A DNA stretch of 64,000 nt from Gammaproteobacteria bacterium (GCA_013289615.1 JABCZO010000004.1:95274-159273), one strand, 5' to 3'. Positions 26,571 to 35,313 are shown, numbered from the stretch's first letter. Made by a program: numbers and translations. Notes: a model not told the origin generated them from the letters alone.

Positions 26571-28996
26571 TGCGCCCGCGTGTGCTGAGCCTGACGCTGT
26601 GGCTGGCGCTGGTGGCGCTGTCCACGCTGATCGTCGCGCGCGCCCGCTACAGCGCGGACCTGTCCGCGTTCCTGCCACGCTCGCCGTCCGCCACCCAACA
26701 GCTGCTGGTGCAGCAGCTGCAGGACGGGCTGGCCTCGCGCCTGATCCTGATCGGCATCGAAGGGGCCGATGGCGTGACCCGCGCACAGGCGTCGCGCGCG
26801 CTGGCCGCGACGCTGCGCGCCGGTCCCGGGTTTGTCAGCGTCAGCAACGGCGAGGCCGCCAGCCAGGACAAGGACCGGCAATTCGTATTCGAGCATCGCT
26901 ATCAGCTCAGCGCGGCGGTCACGCCCGAGCGCTTCACGGTCGAGGGACTACGCGCGGCGATCGCCGACAACCTCGAGCTGATGGCCTCGCCCGCCGGGCT
27001 GTCGGCCAAGCCGCTGTTCGTCAGCGATCCGACCGGCGAGACGCTGCAGGTGATCGAACAATTCGAAGGCGCCGCCCAGCCGCGCCGCGAGCAGGGGGTG
27101 TGGAGTTCGGGCGACGGCGCGCGCGCGCTGCTGATCGCGCAGACGCGGGCCGCGGGCTCGGACACCGATGGACAAGCGCAGGCGATCGCGCTAATCCGCG
27201 CCGCCTTCGCGGCAAGCCACTCACCGACAGCCGCTGCGCCAAGCGCGTCGGCCGCGCTGCCGCCGCGGCCGACACCGGCACCGGCACCGCTGCAGCTGCT
27301 ACTGACCGGTCCGGCGGTGTTCTCAGTTGATGCGCGCGCGACCATCGAGCATGAGGCGGTGCGGCTATCGCTGCTCAGTACCACGCTGATCGTGACGCTG
27401 CTGCTGCTGGTGTACCGCTCGCTGCCGACTCTGCTGTCAGGCTTGCTGCCGGTCGCATCGGGCGCCCTGGCCGGCGTGGCGGCGGTGGCACTCGGCTTTG
27501 GCGTCGTGCATGGCATCACGCTCGGCTTTGGCGTCACGCTGATCGGCGAGTCGGTGGACTACTCGATCTACCTGTTCGTACAGGGCCAGCGCGCCCGCGC
27601 GGGCAGCGCCGACGACAGCACCCGGCGAGCGCTGTGGCGGACCATTGGACTGGGCGTACTGACCTCGATCTGCGGCTTCGCCTCGCTGCTACCGTCGAGC
27701 TTTCCGGGACTGGCGCAGCTTGGGCTGTTTTCGATCAGCGGCCTGATAGCCGCGGCCGCGGTCACGCGCTTGGTACTGCCGCAGCTGCCGCTGACGCCGC
27801 GGGTCGCCAACCTTACCCCGCTCGGGTCGGGTGCCGCACGGCTGATCGGGCGCGCCCGGCTGCCATTTAGCCTCGCCGCCGCACTGGCGCTGGCCTGCGC
27901 GCTGCTGCTCTTCCATGATCGCGATCGGCTGTGGAATCGCGACCTGTCGGCCTTGAGCCCGGTGCCGGCCGCCGCGCAGGCGCTGGATGCGAGCATGCGT
28001 TCCGACCTGGGCGCGCCCGATATCGGCAATCTGGTGGTGGTCAATGCCGACAGCGAACAGGCCGCCCTGCAACTGTCGGAAGCGCTTGGCGCGCGGCTCG
28101 ATGCGCTGGTCAGCCAGCAGGTGATCGCCGGCTACGACAGCGCCGCGCGCTTTCTGCCCAGTCAGCAGACCCAGGCCGCGCGGCTTGCGAGCCTGCCGGC
28201 TGAGGAAACGCTGCGTGCGCGCCTTGCGCCCGCCGCGGCCAGCCTGGCGCTGCGGCCCGATGCGCTGGCCGCGTTCGTGCAGCAGGTGGCCAGCGCACGC
28301 CGCGCCGCGCCGATCACGCGCGCGGATCTGGCGGGCACCTCGTTCGCGCTGGGCGCGGACGCGCTGCTGTGGCACCGCGACGGCGCCTGGCACGCGCTGC
28401 TGCCGCTGCGCGCGAATGCCAGCGCCGCCGGCATCGCCGGTGCCGGCGACATCGACATCGGGCGCGTACGCGCCGCGCTCGCGCCACTGGCCCCCGGCCA
28501 AGTGCTGGTGATGAATATCAAGCACGAGCTCGATGCCCTGTACGGCAGCTACCTGGCCGAGGCGGTGCACCTATCGCTGGCAGGTCTGGCCGCGATCGTG
28601 CTGCTGCTGCTGATCGCGCTGCGCAGTGCCGCGCGTGCCGCGCGCATCATCGCACCGCTGCTGCTCGCCGTGCTGGTGGTCGGCGCCGGCTTCACACTGT
28701 CCGGCACCCGCCTGACCATCCTGCACCTGATCGGCATGCTGCTGATCGTCGCGGTCGGTTCCAACTACGCGCTGTTCTTCGACCGGCGCGCCGCTGATCG
28801 CGACCGTTCGGCGCTGCCGCTGACGCTGGCATCACTGCTGATCGCCAATGCCTGCACGGTCATCGGCTTCGGCGTGCTCGCGTTCGCACGCGTGCCGGTG
28901 CTCAGCGCGCTCGGCGCCACGGTCGCCCCCGGTACGCTGCTGGCGCTGCTGTTCGCCGCGTTGCTGGCGCCGCGCCGATTGATGGCGAGCCCCTGA
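26567..28996 (+). CDS. MMPL/RND-type exporter
   Basis: An 809-residue inner-membrane protein with two repeats, each a single membrane segment, a periplasmic loop and a five-helix block. Helical blocks are near residues 260-425 and 660-805. Loop motifs such as LGFGVTLIGESVDYSIYLF and LLIVAVGSNYALFFDRR hold the charged residues of proton-coupled RND proteins. Predicted to flip or extrude the polyene lipid. ATGA and TGATG junctions tie it to both neighbours. Confidence 0.9.
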   Translation: MMRPRVLSLTLWLALVALSTLIVARARYSADLSAFLPRSPSATQQLLVQQLQDGLASRLILIGIEGADGVTRAQASRALAATLRAGPGFVSVSNGEAASQDKDRQFVFEHRYQLSAAVTPERFTVEGLRAAIADNLELMASPAGLSAKPLFVSDPTGETLQVIEQFEGAAQPRREQGVWSSGDGARALLIAQTRAAGSDTDGQAQAIALIRAAFAASHSPTAAAPSASAALPPRPTPAPAPLQLLLTGPAVFSVDARATIEHEAVRLSLLSTTLIVTLLLLVYRSLPTLLSGLLPVASGALAGVAAVALGFGVVHGITLGFGVTLIGESVDYSIYLFVQGQRARAGSADDSTRRALWRTIGLGVLTSICGFASLLPSSFPGLAQLGLFSISGLIAAAAVTRLVLPQLPLTPRVANLTPLGSGAARLIGRARLPFSLAAALALACALLLFHDRDRLWNRDLSALSPVPAAAQALDASMRSDLGAPDIGNLVVVNADSEQAALQLSEALGARLDALVSQQVIAGYDSAARFLPSQQTQAARLASLPAEETLRARLAPAAASLALRPDALAAFVQQVASARRAAPITRADLAGTSFALGADALLWHRDGAWHALLPLRANASAAGIAGAGDIDIGRVRAALAPLAPGQVLVMNIKHELDALYGSYLAEAVHLSLAGLAAIVLLLLIALRSAARAARIIAPLLLAVLVVGAGFTLSGTRLTILHLIGMLLIVAVGSNYALFFDRRAADRDRSALPLTLASLLIANACTVIGFGVLAFARVPVLSALGATVAPGTLLALLFAALLAPRRLMASP

Positions 28997-29679
28997 TGCG
29001 CACCCAGCGCCTGGCGTTCGGCGCCGCCGGGGCGCCTGCCACCCGCATCGTGCTGCTGCCGGGGGCTTATCATGCGCTCGAGGAATTCATTGCGGCCGGC
29101 TTTGATCAGGCGCTGCGCCAGCGCCAACTGGCGGCGGAACTGATCCTGGCCGCCCCCGAGCTGGCGCACCTGAATGATCGCGGCTGGCTGGCGCAGCTGC
29201 ACACCGAGGTGATCGCCCCGGCGCGCGCTGGTGGCGGCGGGCAACTGTGGCTCGGTGGCATATCGCTGGGAGGCTACATGGCGTTGCGCTTTGCCGCCGA
29301 GGGTGCCGATGAGATCGACGGCCTGTGCCTGCTGGCGCCGTACCTGGGCAGCCGCATCATTGCGGCCGAAATCGCCGCGCACGCGAGCCTGGCGAGCTGG
29401 AAGCCCGGCGCGCTCGCCGACGATGACGACGATCGGCGCATCTGGCGCTTCGTGCAGCGCCTGCCGGCGATGCGCGCCGCGCCGCGTGTCTTTCTGGGCT
29501 ACGGGCGCGTGGATCGCTTTGCCGACACGCAGCGGCTGCTTAGCGGCGCGCTGCCCCCGGCCTGCAGCTGCGTGATTGCCGGCGGCCACGACTGGCCGGT
29601 GTGGCGAGCGCTGTGGGATAGGTTTCTGGATGCGCTCGCCGGTGGCGCGAATGCCGGTGGCGCGAACCCACGCCGATGA
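28996..29679 (+). CDS. Alpha/beta hydrolase (thioesterase-like)
   Basis: A 227-residue alpha/beta hydrolase with the nucleophile elbow GISLGGYMAL (about residues 91-100), preceded by IVLLPGAYHALEEF as oxyanion loop, and a C-terminal GGHDWPVW carrying the catalytic histidine. It could release or transfer the polyene from ACP; substrate unknown. The start overlaps the MMPL stop by one base. Confidence 0.82.
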   Translation: MRTQRLAFGAAGAPATRIVLLPGAYHALEEFIAAGFDQALRQRQLAAELILAAPELAHLNDRGWLAQLHTEVIAPARAGGGGQLWLGGISLGGYMALRFAAEGADEIDGLCLLAPYLGSRIIAAEIAAHASLASWKPGALADDDDDRRIWRFVQRLPAMRAAPRVFLGYGRVDRFADTQRLLSGALPPACSCVIAGGHDWPVWRALWDRFLDALAGGANAGGANPRR

Positions 29680-30497
29680 ACGATCAACTGCCGCCCACAG
29701 CGCCACGCTGGAAGCCCTCGCCGTTGCTGCTTGCCTCGGTACTGCTGCATGCCGGCGCGGCGCTCGCTACGCTGCTGCGCCCGCAGTGGTGGCCGTGGAC
29801 GCTGGGGGCGGTGATCGGCAACCAGCTGCTGCTCACCGCGCTCGGCCTGTGGCCGCGCAGCGGCGGCCTGGGCGCCAACATGACGCGCCTGCCGGCCGCG
29901 GCCGCGGCGCGCGGTGAAGTCGCGATCACGATCGATGACGGGCCGGATCCCGAGGTCACGCCGCGGGTGCTGGCGATCCTGGCCGAACATCGTGTGGCGG
30001 TGACCTTCTTCTGCATCGGCGAGCGCGCGGCGCGCTTCCCGGGCTGCGTGCGCGACTGCGCCGCGGCCGGACACGCGATCGAGAATCACAGCTACCGCCA
30101 TGGACACAATTTCTCGCTGCTCGGCCTCGGGTCGATCGGGCGCGAGATATCCCGCGCACAGCAAGTCCTCAGCGCCTTGAGCGGCTCGGCACCGCGCTTC
30201 TTTCGCGCCCCGGCGGGCCTGCGCAATCCGCTGCTCGATCCGGTGTTGCAGCGGCAGGGATTGCAGCTGGTGAGCTGGACGCGCCGTGGTTTCGACACCG
30301 TCAGCACCGATGCGGCCGGCGTGCTGGCGCGCCTGACGCGTAACCTGTGCGCCGGGGATATCCTGCTGCTGCACGATGGCCACGCGAGCCGTGATAGCAC
30401 CGGCACGCCAGTCGTCCTGGCGGTCCTGCCGCGCCTGATCGCGGCCATCGGCGAGCGCTCGCTGCGGCCGGTTACACTGCGCGAGGCGCTGCGATGA
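29676..30497 (+). CDS. Polysaccharide deacetylase (NodB-like)
   Basis: A 273-residue protein with an N-terminal membrane segment pair (about 15-55) and a NodB domain. Visible motifs: ITIDDGPDPEVTPR (catalytic Asp and metal Asp), ENHSYRH (metal histidines), and LLLHDGH near the C-terminus. Family members remove N-acetyl groups from sugars. In this cluster it may deacetylate the glycosyl head group, an inference from position. Confidence 0.87.
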   Translation: MNDQLPPTAPRWKPSPLLLASVLLHAGAALATLLRPQWWPWTLGAVIGNQLLLTALGLWPRSGGLGANMTRLPAAAAARGEVAITIDDGPDPEVTPRVLAILAEHRVAVTFFCIGERAARFPGCVRDCAAAGHAIENHSYRHGHNFSLLGLGSIGREISRAQQVLSALSGSAPRFFRAPAGLRNPLLDPVLQRQGLQLVSWTRRGFDTVSTDAAGVLARLTRNLCAGDILLLHDGHASRDSTGTPVVLAVLPRLIAAIGERSLRPVTLREALR

Positions 30498-31207
30498 GCG
30501 TCGCGGCGCTGCCGGCCGAGCTGCTGGAGGCGGCCCGCGCGCCCTATCGGAGCATCGGCCGCTTCGCCCACGGCTTCGCCGGCGGCAAGCTCGCCGCTGA
30601 TCCGGCCTATCGCGCCATTCTCGAGCGCGGCCTGCTGCAGGGGCACGAGCGGGTGCTCGACCTGGGCTGCGGACTGGCCCTGCTGGCCGCGGTGCTGCGC
30701 GCGGCGGAGCGCTGCAGCCAGGACGGACGCTGGCCCGCGAACTGGGCGGCAGCGCCCCGCGCACTGTCGATCCGCTGCATCGAGCTGCGGCCTCGCACCG
30801 TGGAGCGCGCCCGGCGCGCACTCGGGGGCGCGGCCGAGATCGTCCAGGGCGACATCTGCGTGGCCGAGCTTGGCGCCGCCGATGCGGTGGTGATTCTGGA
30901 TGTCATGCACTATATCGAGGCCGATGCGCATCGAGCGCTGCTGGCGCGCGTGCACCGCGCCCTGGCCCCGGGCGGACGGCTGCTGTTGCGGGTCGGTGAC
31001 GCGGATGGCGGCCTGCGGTTTCGAATCGGCCAAGGCTGGGACCAGGCGGTTATGCTGGCACGCGGCCAGGGCTGGATCCGGCAGCACTGCCGCAGCCTTG
31101 GCGAGTGGCGCGCGCTGCTGCTCGAGTGCGGGTTCGACAGCCAGGTGCTGCCGATGCGTGAAGGAACACCATTTGCCAACGTGCTGCTGTGTGCACGGCC
31201 CAGATGA
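30494..31207 (+). CDS. Class I SAM-dependent methyltransferase
   Basis: A 237-residue methyltransferase with the SAM motif VLDLGCGLALLAAVL (about residues 54-68), a DAVVILDVMHYIE segment and LAPGGRLLLRVGDADGG. A methyl group on the aryl head is usual in aryl polyenes, so O- or C-methylation of the ring is a reasonable guess. The stop codon lies in the first copy of a 20-bp tandem duplication. Confidence 0.85.
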   Translation: MSVAALPAELLEAARAPYRSIGRFAHGFAGGKLAADPAYRAILERGLLQGHERVLDLGCGLALLAAVLRAAERCSQDGRWPANWAAAPRALSIRCIELRPRTVERARRALGGAAEIVQGDICVAELGAADAVVILDVMHYIEADAHRALLARVHRALAPGGRLLLRVGDADGGLRFRIGQGWDQAVMLARGQGWIRQHCRSLGEWRALLLECGFDSQVLPMREGTPFANVLLCARPR

Positions 31208-31234
31208 CACCATTACGGCCCAGATGACACCACT
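31195..31234 (+). repeat. 20-bp tandem duplication spanning the methyltransferase/ketosynthase junction, with a 7-codon mini-ORF
   Basis: Two adjacent 20-bp copies differ by one base (unit acggcccagatgacaccatt). Each contains ATGA. The methyltransferase ends on the TGA of copy one (31205-31207). The overlapping ATG at 31204 opens a mini-ORF of seven codons (MTPLRPR) whose TGA (31225-31227) overlaps the ketosynthase ATG at 31224. The duplication thus inserts a coupled relay peptide without breaking either gene. Confidence 0.9.
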
Positions 31235-32417
31235 ACAGCTAACCCATTTCACCGCCACCAGCTGCCTGGGCCGCGGGGTCTCCGCGACGCGGGCGGCGCT
31301 CGAGCAGGCGCGCTGCGGCCTGACGCCATGCCGGTTCGAAACCGTCGAGCTGGCCACCTACATCGGTGAGGTCGCCGGCGTCGACGCGGTGCGTCTGCCG
31401 GCACCGCTCGAGCGTTTTGATTGCCGCAATAACCGCCTGGCGCACCTCGGGCTGATGCAGGACGATTTCGACAGCGCGGTGCGCGCGGCGGTCGAACGCT
31501 TCGGCCCCCGGCGGGTCGGGGTTTACCTCGGCACCAGCACCTCGGGGATCCTGACGACCGAGATCGCCTACCGGCACCGAGATCCGGTCAGCGGTGCGCT
31601 GCCGGAAGGCTTCGACTATGCCGGCACCCATAATTCGTTTTCTGTGGTCGACTATGTCGGCCGGCTGTTCGACCTGGCGGGCCCCGCGGTCGCGGTGTGC
31701 ACCGCCTGTTCCTCGAGCGCCAAGGTGTTCGCCGCCGCCCAGCGCATGATCGCCACCAACCAGATCGATGCCGCCATCGTCGGCGGCGTCGATTCGCTGT
31801 GCCTGACGACGCTGTACGGCTTTCACTCGCTGCAGCTGACCTCGGCCGAACCCTGCCGTCCGTTCGATGCGGCGCGCGACGGGCTGTCGATCGGCGAAGC
31901 CGCCGCGTTCGCGCTACTCGAGCGCGCACCGGCCGAGGCCGACCCTGAGGCGATCCTGCTGCTCGGCGCCGGCGAGTCGAGCGATGCCTACCACATGTCC
32001 AGTCCGCATCCGGAAGGCGCCGGCGCCCGCAGCGCGATGCGTAACGCACTGGCTGATGCCGGCCTGGCCACGGGCGACGTCGACTACATCAATCTTCACG
32101 GCACCGGCACGCCGAGCAACGATAGCGCCGAGAGCCGTGCGGTCGTAGCGCTGTTCGGCAGCACCACGCCCTGCAGCTCCACCAAAGGCGCCACCGGGCA
32201 CGCGCTCGGCGCCGCCGGCGCGCTCGAGGCGATCATCTGCGCCATCGCGCTCGAGCGCGGGCTGATGCCCGGCGGCCTCCACCTGCGCCAGCGCGATCCA
32301 CAGCTGCAGCTGAATTACCTGACGCACAATCAGCGCGGCGCGCTGCGCCACGTGCTCAGCAACTCGTTCGGCTTTGGCGGCGCCAACTGCGCACTACTGT
32401 TCGGTCGCGCGGCCTAG
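31224..32417 (+). CDS. Beta-ketoacyl-ACP synthase (FabF-like)
   Basis: A 397-residue thiolase-fold condensing enzyme with an intact Cys-His-His triad: VCTACSSSAKVF (nucleophile Cys), NLHGTGTPSNDSAE (His) and KGATGHALGAAGALEA (Lys and His). It is the only complete ketosynthase in the cluster and is followed by a truncated, triad-lacking partner, suggesting a KS/CLF heterodimer as in aryl-polyene systems. Confidence 0.92.
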   Translation: MTPLQLTHFTATSCLGRGVSATRAALEQARCGLTPCRFETVELATYIGEVAGVDAVRLPAPLERFDCRNNRLAHLGLMQDDFDSAVRAAVERFGPRRVGVYLGTSTSGILTTEIAYRHRDPVSGALPEGFDYAGTHNSFSVVDYVGRLFDLAGPAVAVCTACSSSAKVFAAAQRMIATNQIDAAIVGGVDSLCLTTLYGFHSLQLTSAEPCRPFDAARDGLSIGEAAAFALLERAPAEADPEAILLLGAGESSDAYHMSSPHPEGAGARSAMRNALADAGLATGDVDYINLHGTGTPSNDSAESRAVVALFGSTTPCSSTKGATGHALGAAGALEAIICAIALERGLMPGGLHLRQRDPQLQLNYLTHNQRGALRHVLSNSFGFGGANCALLFGRAA

Positions 32418-32425
32418 GCCTGCCG

Positions 32426-33232
32426 ATGAGCACCCTGTCAGCTTGTATCCAGAGTTACGGGCTGCTCGGGCCGGGTCTGGCCGACTGGAGCGCTGCCCGC
32501 GCCGTGCTCAGCGGCGAGCTGCCGCATGCCGCGGCGCGCACCGTGCTGCCGCCGCCGGCGGTGCTGCCGCCGGCGGAACGGCGTCGGGCCGGCCGCGTCA
32601 TCAAACTTGCGCTCGCGATCGGCGCCGAAGCGATCGCCGCCGCCGCCGGCACTGCGGCGGCCGACGCGCGCCTGCTGCCGACCGTGTTCAGCTCCTCGGG
32701 TGGCGACGGCGACAATTGCCATGAGATCTGCGCCACGCTGGCGAGCCGCGAGCGGCTGATCTCACCGACGCGCTTCCACAACTCGGTGCACAACGCGGCG
32801 GCGGGTTACTGGAGCATCGCCTACGGCTGCACCGAGGGGTCAACCTCGCTGTGCGCCGGCGACGCGAGCTTCGGCGCCGGCCTGCTCGAGGCGCTGTCGC
32901 AGCTCGCCTGCGGCGCGCGTGCGGTATTGTTACTGGCCTACGATGCCGACTATCCGCAGCCCCTGTACGCCAAGCGGCCGATACCCGATGCGTTTGGCGT
33001 CGCGCTGCTGCTGGTGGCGCCGGACACGGCGGCCCAGCTGCCGCGCCTCGAGCTCGCCTTGAGCAACGCTCCGGCGGCAAGCATGGTGCATCCCGGCCTC
33101 GAGTCGCTGCGCGCCTCGATTCCGGCGGCACGCAGCCTGCCGCTGCTCGAGCGCCTGGCGCGGCGGCGCGCTGGCACGGTCGTTCTGGATTACCTGGACA
33201 CCGCCCGACTGGCGGTTGAGGTGCACAGTTGA
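32426..33232 (+). CDS. Ketosynthase-like chain-length-factor partner
   Basis: A 268-residue protein of the beta-ketoacyl synthase N-terminal-like family. It shares the KS-type PTVFSSSGGDGDN, SPTRFHNSVHNAAAGYWSIAYGC segments but has no cysteine nucleophile at the expected position (STSLCAGDASFGAG) and lacks the C-terminal half. It fits the chain-length-factor partners of aryl-polyene ketosynthases. The next gene overlaps it. Confidence 0.83.
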   Translation: MSTLSACIQSYGLLGPGLADWSAARAVLSGELPHAAARTVLPPPAVLPPAERRRAGRVIKLALAIGAEAIAAAAGTAAADARLLPTVFSSSGGDGDNCHEICATLASRERLISPTRFHNSVHNAAAGYWSIAYGCTEGSTSLCAGDASFGAGLLEALSQLACGARAVLLLAYDADYPQPLYAKRPIPDAFGVALLLVAPDTAAQLPRLELALSNAPAASMVHPGLESLRASIPAARSLPLLERLARRRAGTVVLDYLDTARLAVEVHS

Positions 33233-33714
33233 AGCTCGATCACGCCTGGATCGCCGCCCATATCCCGCACCACGGCAGCATGTGCCTGCTCGACGAGGTG
33301 CTGTCCTGGGACCTGCAGCGTATTGCCTGTCGCAGCATCAGTCACTGCCTGCCGGATAACCCGCTGCGCGCCCACGGCCGGCTCGGCGCCGGCTGCGCGA
33401 TCGAATATGCCGCCCAGGCGGTGGCCGTTCATGGCGCGCTGCTGCAGTGTCCGCCGGCGACCGGCAGCGGCTTCGGCATGCTCACCAGTGCACGCCGGGT
33501 CGAGTTCGCGGTCGAGCGCCTGGACGATCTGCCGCAGCAGCTGCAGGTCCATGCGCAGCGACTGCACAGCGATGCGGTCAGCGCGCTGTATTCCTTTGCG
33601 CTAAACGATGGCGAGCGGCTGCTGGCCCAGGGGCGCCTCAGCCTGTTGCACGGCGCGATCGCGACCTTGAATCTGGCTGGCACATCCGACAGCCTCGCCG
33701 GCAGCCGCCCATGA
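33229..33714 (+). CDS. 3-hydroxyacyl-ACP dehydratase-like hotdog protein
   Basis: A 161-residue hotdog-fold protein beginning at TTG that overlaps the stop of the preceding gene (TTGA). The catalytic-histidine region reads IPHHGSMCLLDEVLSW. It resembles the dehydratase that forms the conjugated double bonds in aryl-polyene synthesis. Its stop overlaps the ketoreductase ATG. Confidence 0.83.
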   Translation: MKLDHAWIAAHIPHHGSMCLLDEVLSWDLQRIACRSISHCLPDNPLRAHGRLGAGCAIEYAAQAVAVHGALLQCPPATGSGFGMLTSARRVEFAVERLDDLPQQLQVHAQRLHSDAVSALYSFALNDGERLLAQGRLSLLHGAIATLNLAGTSDSLAGSRP

Positions 33715-34451
33715 CCCCGATGAAGGCCACGGCACGCCGAGCATTGGTGACCGGCGGCAGCGGCGGCGTCGGGGCTGCGATCTGCGAGCGGCTGGCACGC
33801 TCGGGACATCATGTGTACGTGCATGCCCATCGCGCGCGCGCGCAGGCCGAAGCACTGGTGCAGGCACTCAAGGATGACGGCCTAAACGCCGAGACGCTGT
33901 GCTTTGATGTCACCGACGGCGAGGCCACCCACGCGGCGATCGACGCCATGCTGGCCGCCGGACCGATCCAGATCCTGGTCAACAACGCCGGCGTTCACGA
34001 CGATGCGGTGTTTCCCGGCATGTCAGCGCTGCAATGGCAGCGCGTCATCGATGTCTCGCTGCAGGGTTTCTTCCACGTGACGCAACCGCTGCTGCTACCG
34101 ATGCTGCGCACGCGCTGGGGCCGCATCCTCAACATCTCCTCGATCGCGGCGCTGATCGGCAATCGCGGCCAGGTCAACTACGCGGCCGCCAAGGGCGCAC
34201 TGATCTCGGCCACGCGCGCACTTGCGCTCGAGGTCGCCACCCGCGGCGTCACCGTGAATGCGATCGCACCGGGGATCATCACCACCAGCATGACCGAAGC
34301 CAGCTTCGACGCCGCCGCGATCGCACGACTGGTGCCGATGCAGCGCGCCGGCACCGGGCCTGAGGTGGCGAGCCTGATCGACTTCCTGGCCGCCGACGGC
34401 GCCGGCTATATCACCGGCCAGGTCATCTCAATCAATGGCGGCATGTACTGA
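33711..34451 (+). CDS. 3-ketoacyl-ACP reductase (FabG-like SDR)
   Basis: A 246-residue short-chain dehydrogenase with TGGSGGVGAAI (NADP loop), NNAG and the catalytic S-Y-K set (ISSIAALIGNRGQVNYAAAKGA). The C-terminus DGAGYITGQVISINGGMY is FabG-like. It supplies the reducing step of polyene extension and is the last gene of the compact run. Confidence 0.9.
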   Translation: MTPMKATARRALVTGGSGGVGAAICERLARSGHHVYVHAHRARAQAEALVQALKDDGLNAETLCFDVTDGEATHAAIDAMLAAGPIQILVNNAGVHDDAVFPGMSALQWQRVIDVSLQGFFHVTQPLLLPMLRTRWGRILNISSIAALIGNRGQVNYAAAKGALISATRALALEVATRGVTVNAIAPGIITTSMTEASFDAAAIARLVPMQRAGTGPEVASLIDFLAADGAGYITGQVISINGGMY

Positions 34452-34490
34452 CCGGCCGGCACGGCGGACCGGTCCGGCCGATGCGGCAGG

Positions 34491-34496
34491 TATAAT
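34491..34496 (+). promoter_or_regulatory. Consensus -10 element directly before a small secreted-protein gene
   Basis: TATAAT ends 7 bases before the ATG at 34504, so the transcript would begin at or one base before the start codon. An ATG at 34495 lies inside the hexamer and would not be transcribed. No clear -35. Confidence 0.5.
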
Positions 34497-34503
34497 GGCC
34501 CCC

Positions 34504-34818
34504 ATGCCCACCGAACGCCGTCATCTGCCGACCACCCGCCATCCGCCGAGCACCCGCCAGCGGCCAGCCGAGCGCGCGCTGGCGCTGATTCCTGTCCTTG
34601 CGCTCGCGTTAGCGCCCGCACCAGCGCTGGCAGCACCCAAGCACCCCACGCTGGTGCAACCGGCGTCCACCGGGCAGGCGAAAGCGGCCCGTCAGGCGCT
34701 ACTCAAGCAGCACACGCTGACCGTTCCGCGCGTGGCGCCCAAGCCGGGCAAGACCGTCGGCGGCACCACCACCTCACCCCCCAAGACGATCGTTACAAAA
34801 CGATTTCTTCCGAAGTAA
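34504..34818 (+). CDS. Small secreted protein of unknown function
   Basis: A 104-residue protein. A basic N-terminus (MPTERRHLPTTRH) leads to a hydrophobic core (ALALIPVLALALAPAPALA) ending in AAPKH, a good signal peptide. The mature part is basic and rich in Thr, Pro and Lys (TVPRVAPKPGKTVGGTTTSPPK). Not recognised as a known family. An in-frame ATG at 34495 falls within the -10 hexamer, which is why the later start is given. Confidence 0.65.
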   Translation: MPTERRHLPTTRHPPSTRQRPAERALALIPVLALALAPAPALAAPKHPTLVQPASTGQAKAARQALLKQHTLTVPRVAPKPGKTVGGTTTSPPKTIVTKRFLPK

Positions 34819-34928
34819 AGAGCTGATTTATAATAGTTTTTTTGCTTGTCGCCAATCGACGACAGGGCGCACTGACCCCAAAAATGCTAAGATCATGACC
34901 GTTGGATTACGCGTCAGGGGATGCATCA

Positions 34929-35192
34929 ATGACTCGCAGACGCCTCCGTCTACCCGCAATCATCGCGCTACTCGCCGCGGCGGCACCGGTCCTGGCCAGC
35001 CAGCCGGATTCGATCCGCAGCAGTGCACGCGAGTTTGGCGCGACCGTCAAACGCAGCTCGACCGACTTCGGCCGGCGCGTGGCGCACGGCGCTCGTGAGG
35101 CGGGACACCAGGTCAACGCCGACATGCACCAGGTGGGGCACAGCGTCCATCGCTGGTGGGACGGCGTGCGCAGCAGCACTGCGCGGAGCTGA
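34929..35192 (+). CDS. Small secreted basic protein of unknown function
   Basis: An 87-residue protein with a signal peptide (MTRRRLRLPAIIALLAAAAPVLAS) and a mature part of amphipathic, His/Arg-rich helix (AHGAREAGHQVNADMHQVGHSVHRWW). AGGGG lies 8 bases before the ATG. TAAGAT with an upstream TG (TGCTAAGAT, 34885-34893) could be its promoter; TATAAT at 34829-34834 is another. No family recognised. Confidence 0.65.
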   Translation: MTRRRLRLPAIIALLAAAAPVLASQPDSIRSSAREFGATVKRSSTDFGRRVAHGAREAGHQVNADMHQVGHSVHRWWDGVRSSTARS

Positions 35193-35247
35193 AGACCACC
35201 CAGCCGCTTCCGGCCTGAGCTGGCGGGATGCGCCTGCCTGCCCCTTA

Positions 35248-35313
35248 AGCTTCCTGCTTTTTAGTCGGCTTCCTGCTTCCCGGTCAGCTTCCCGCTTTGC
35301 CTTGCGCTTCCTG
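35248..35313. repeat. Degenerate short repeats at the end of the LpxL-like gene
   Basis: Four imperfect copies of a GCTTCCTGCTT-like unit at about 19-base spacing (35248, 35267, 35286, 35304). They cover the stop codon and last codons of the LpxL-family gene and the intergenic space. Likely slippage products; no function seen. Confidence 0.5.

Noticed and set aside
34895..35098. Alternative plus-strand ATG frame just upstream of the small secreted protein at 34929
   Set aside because: No signal peptide or ribosome-binding site; the overlapping frame starting at 34929 has both.
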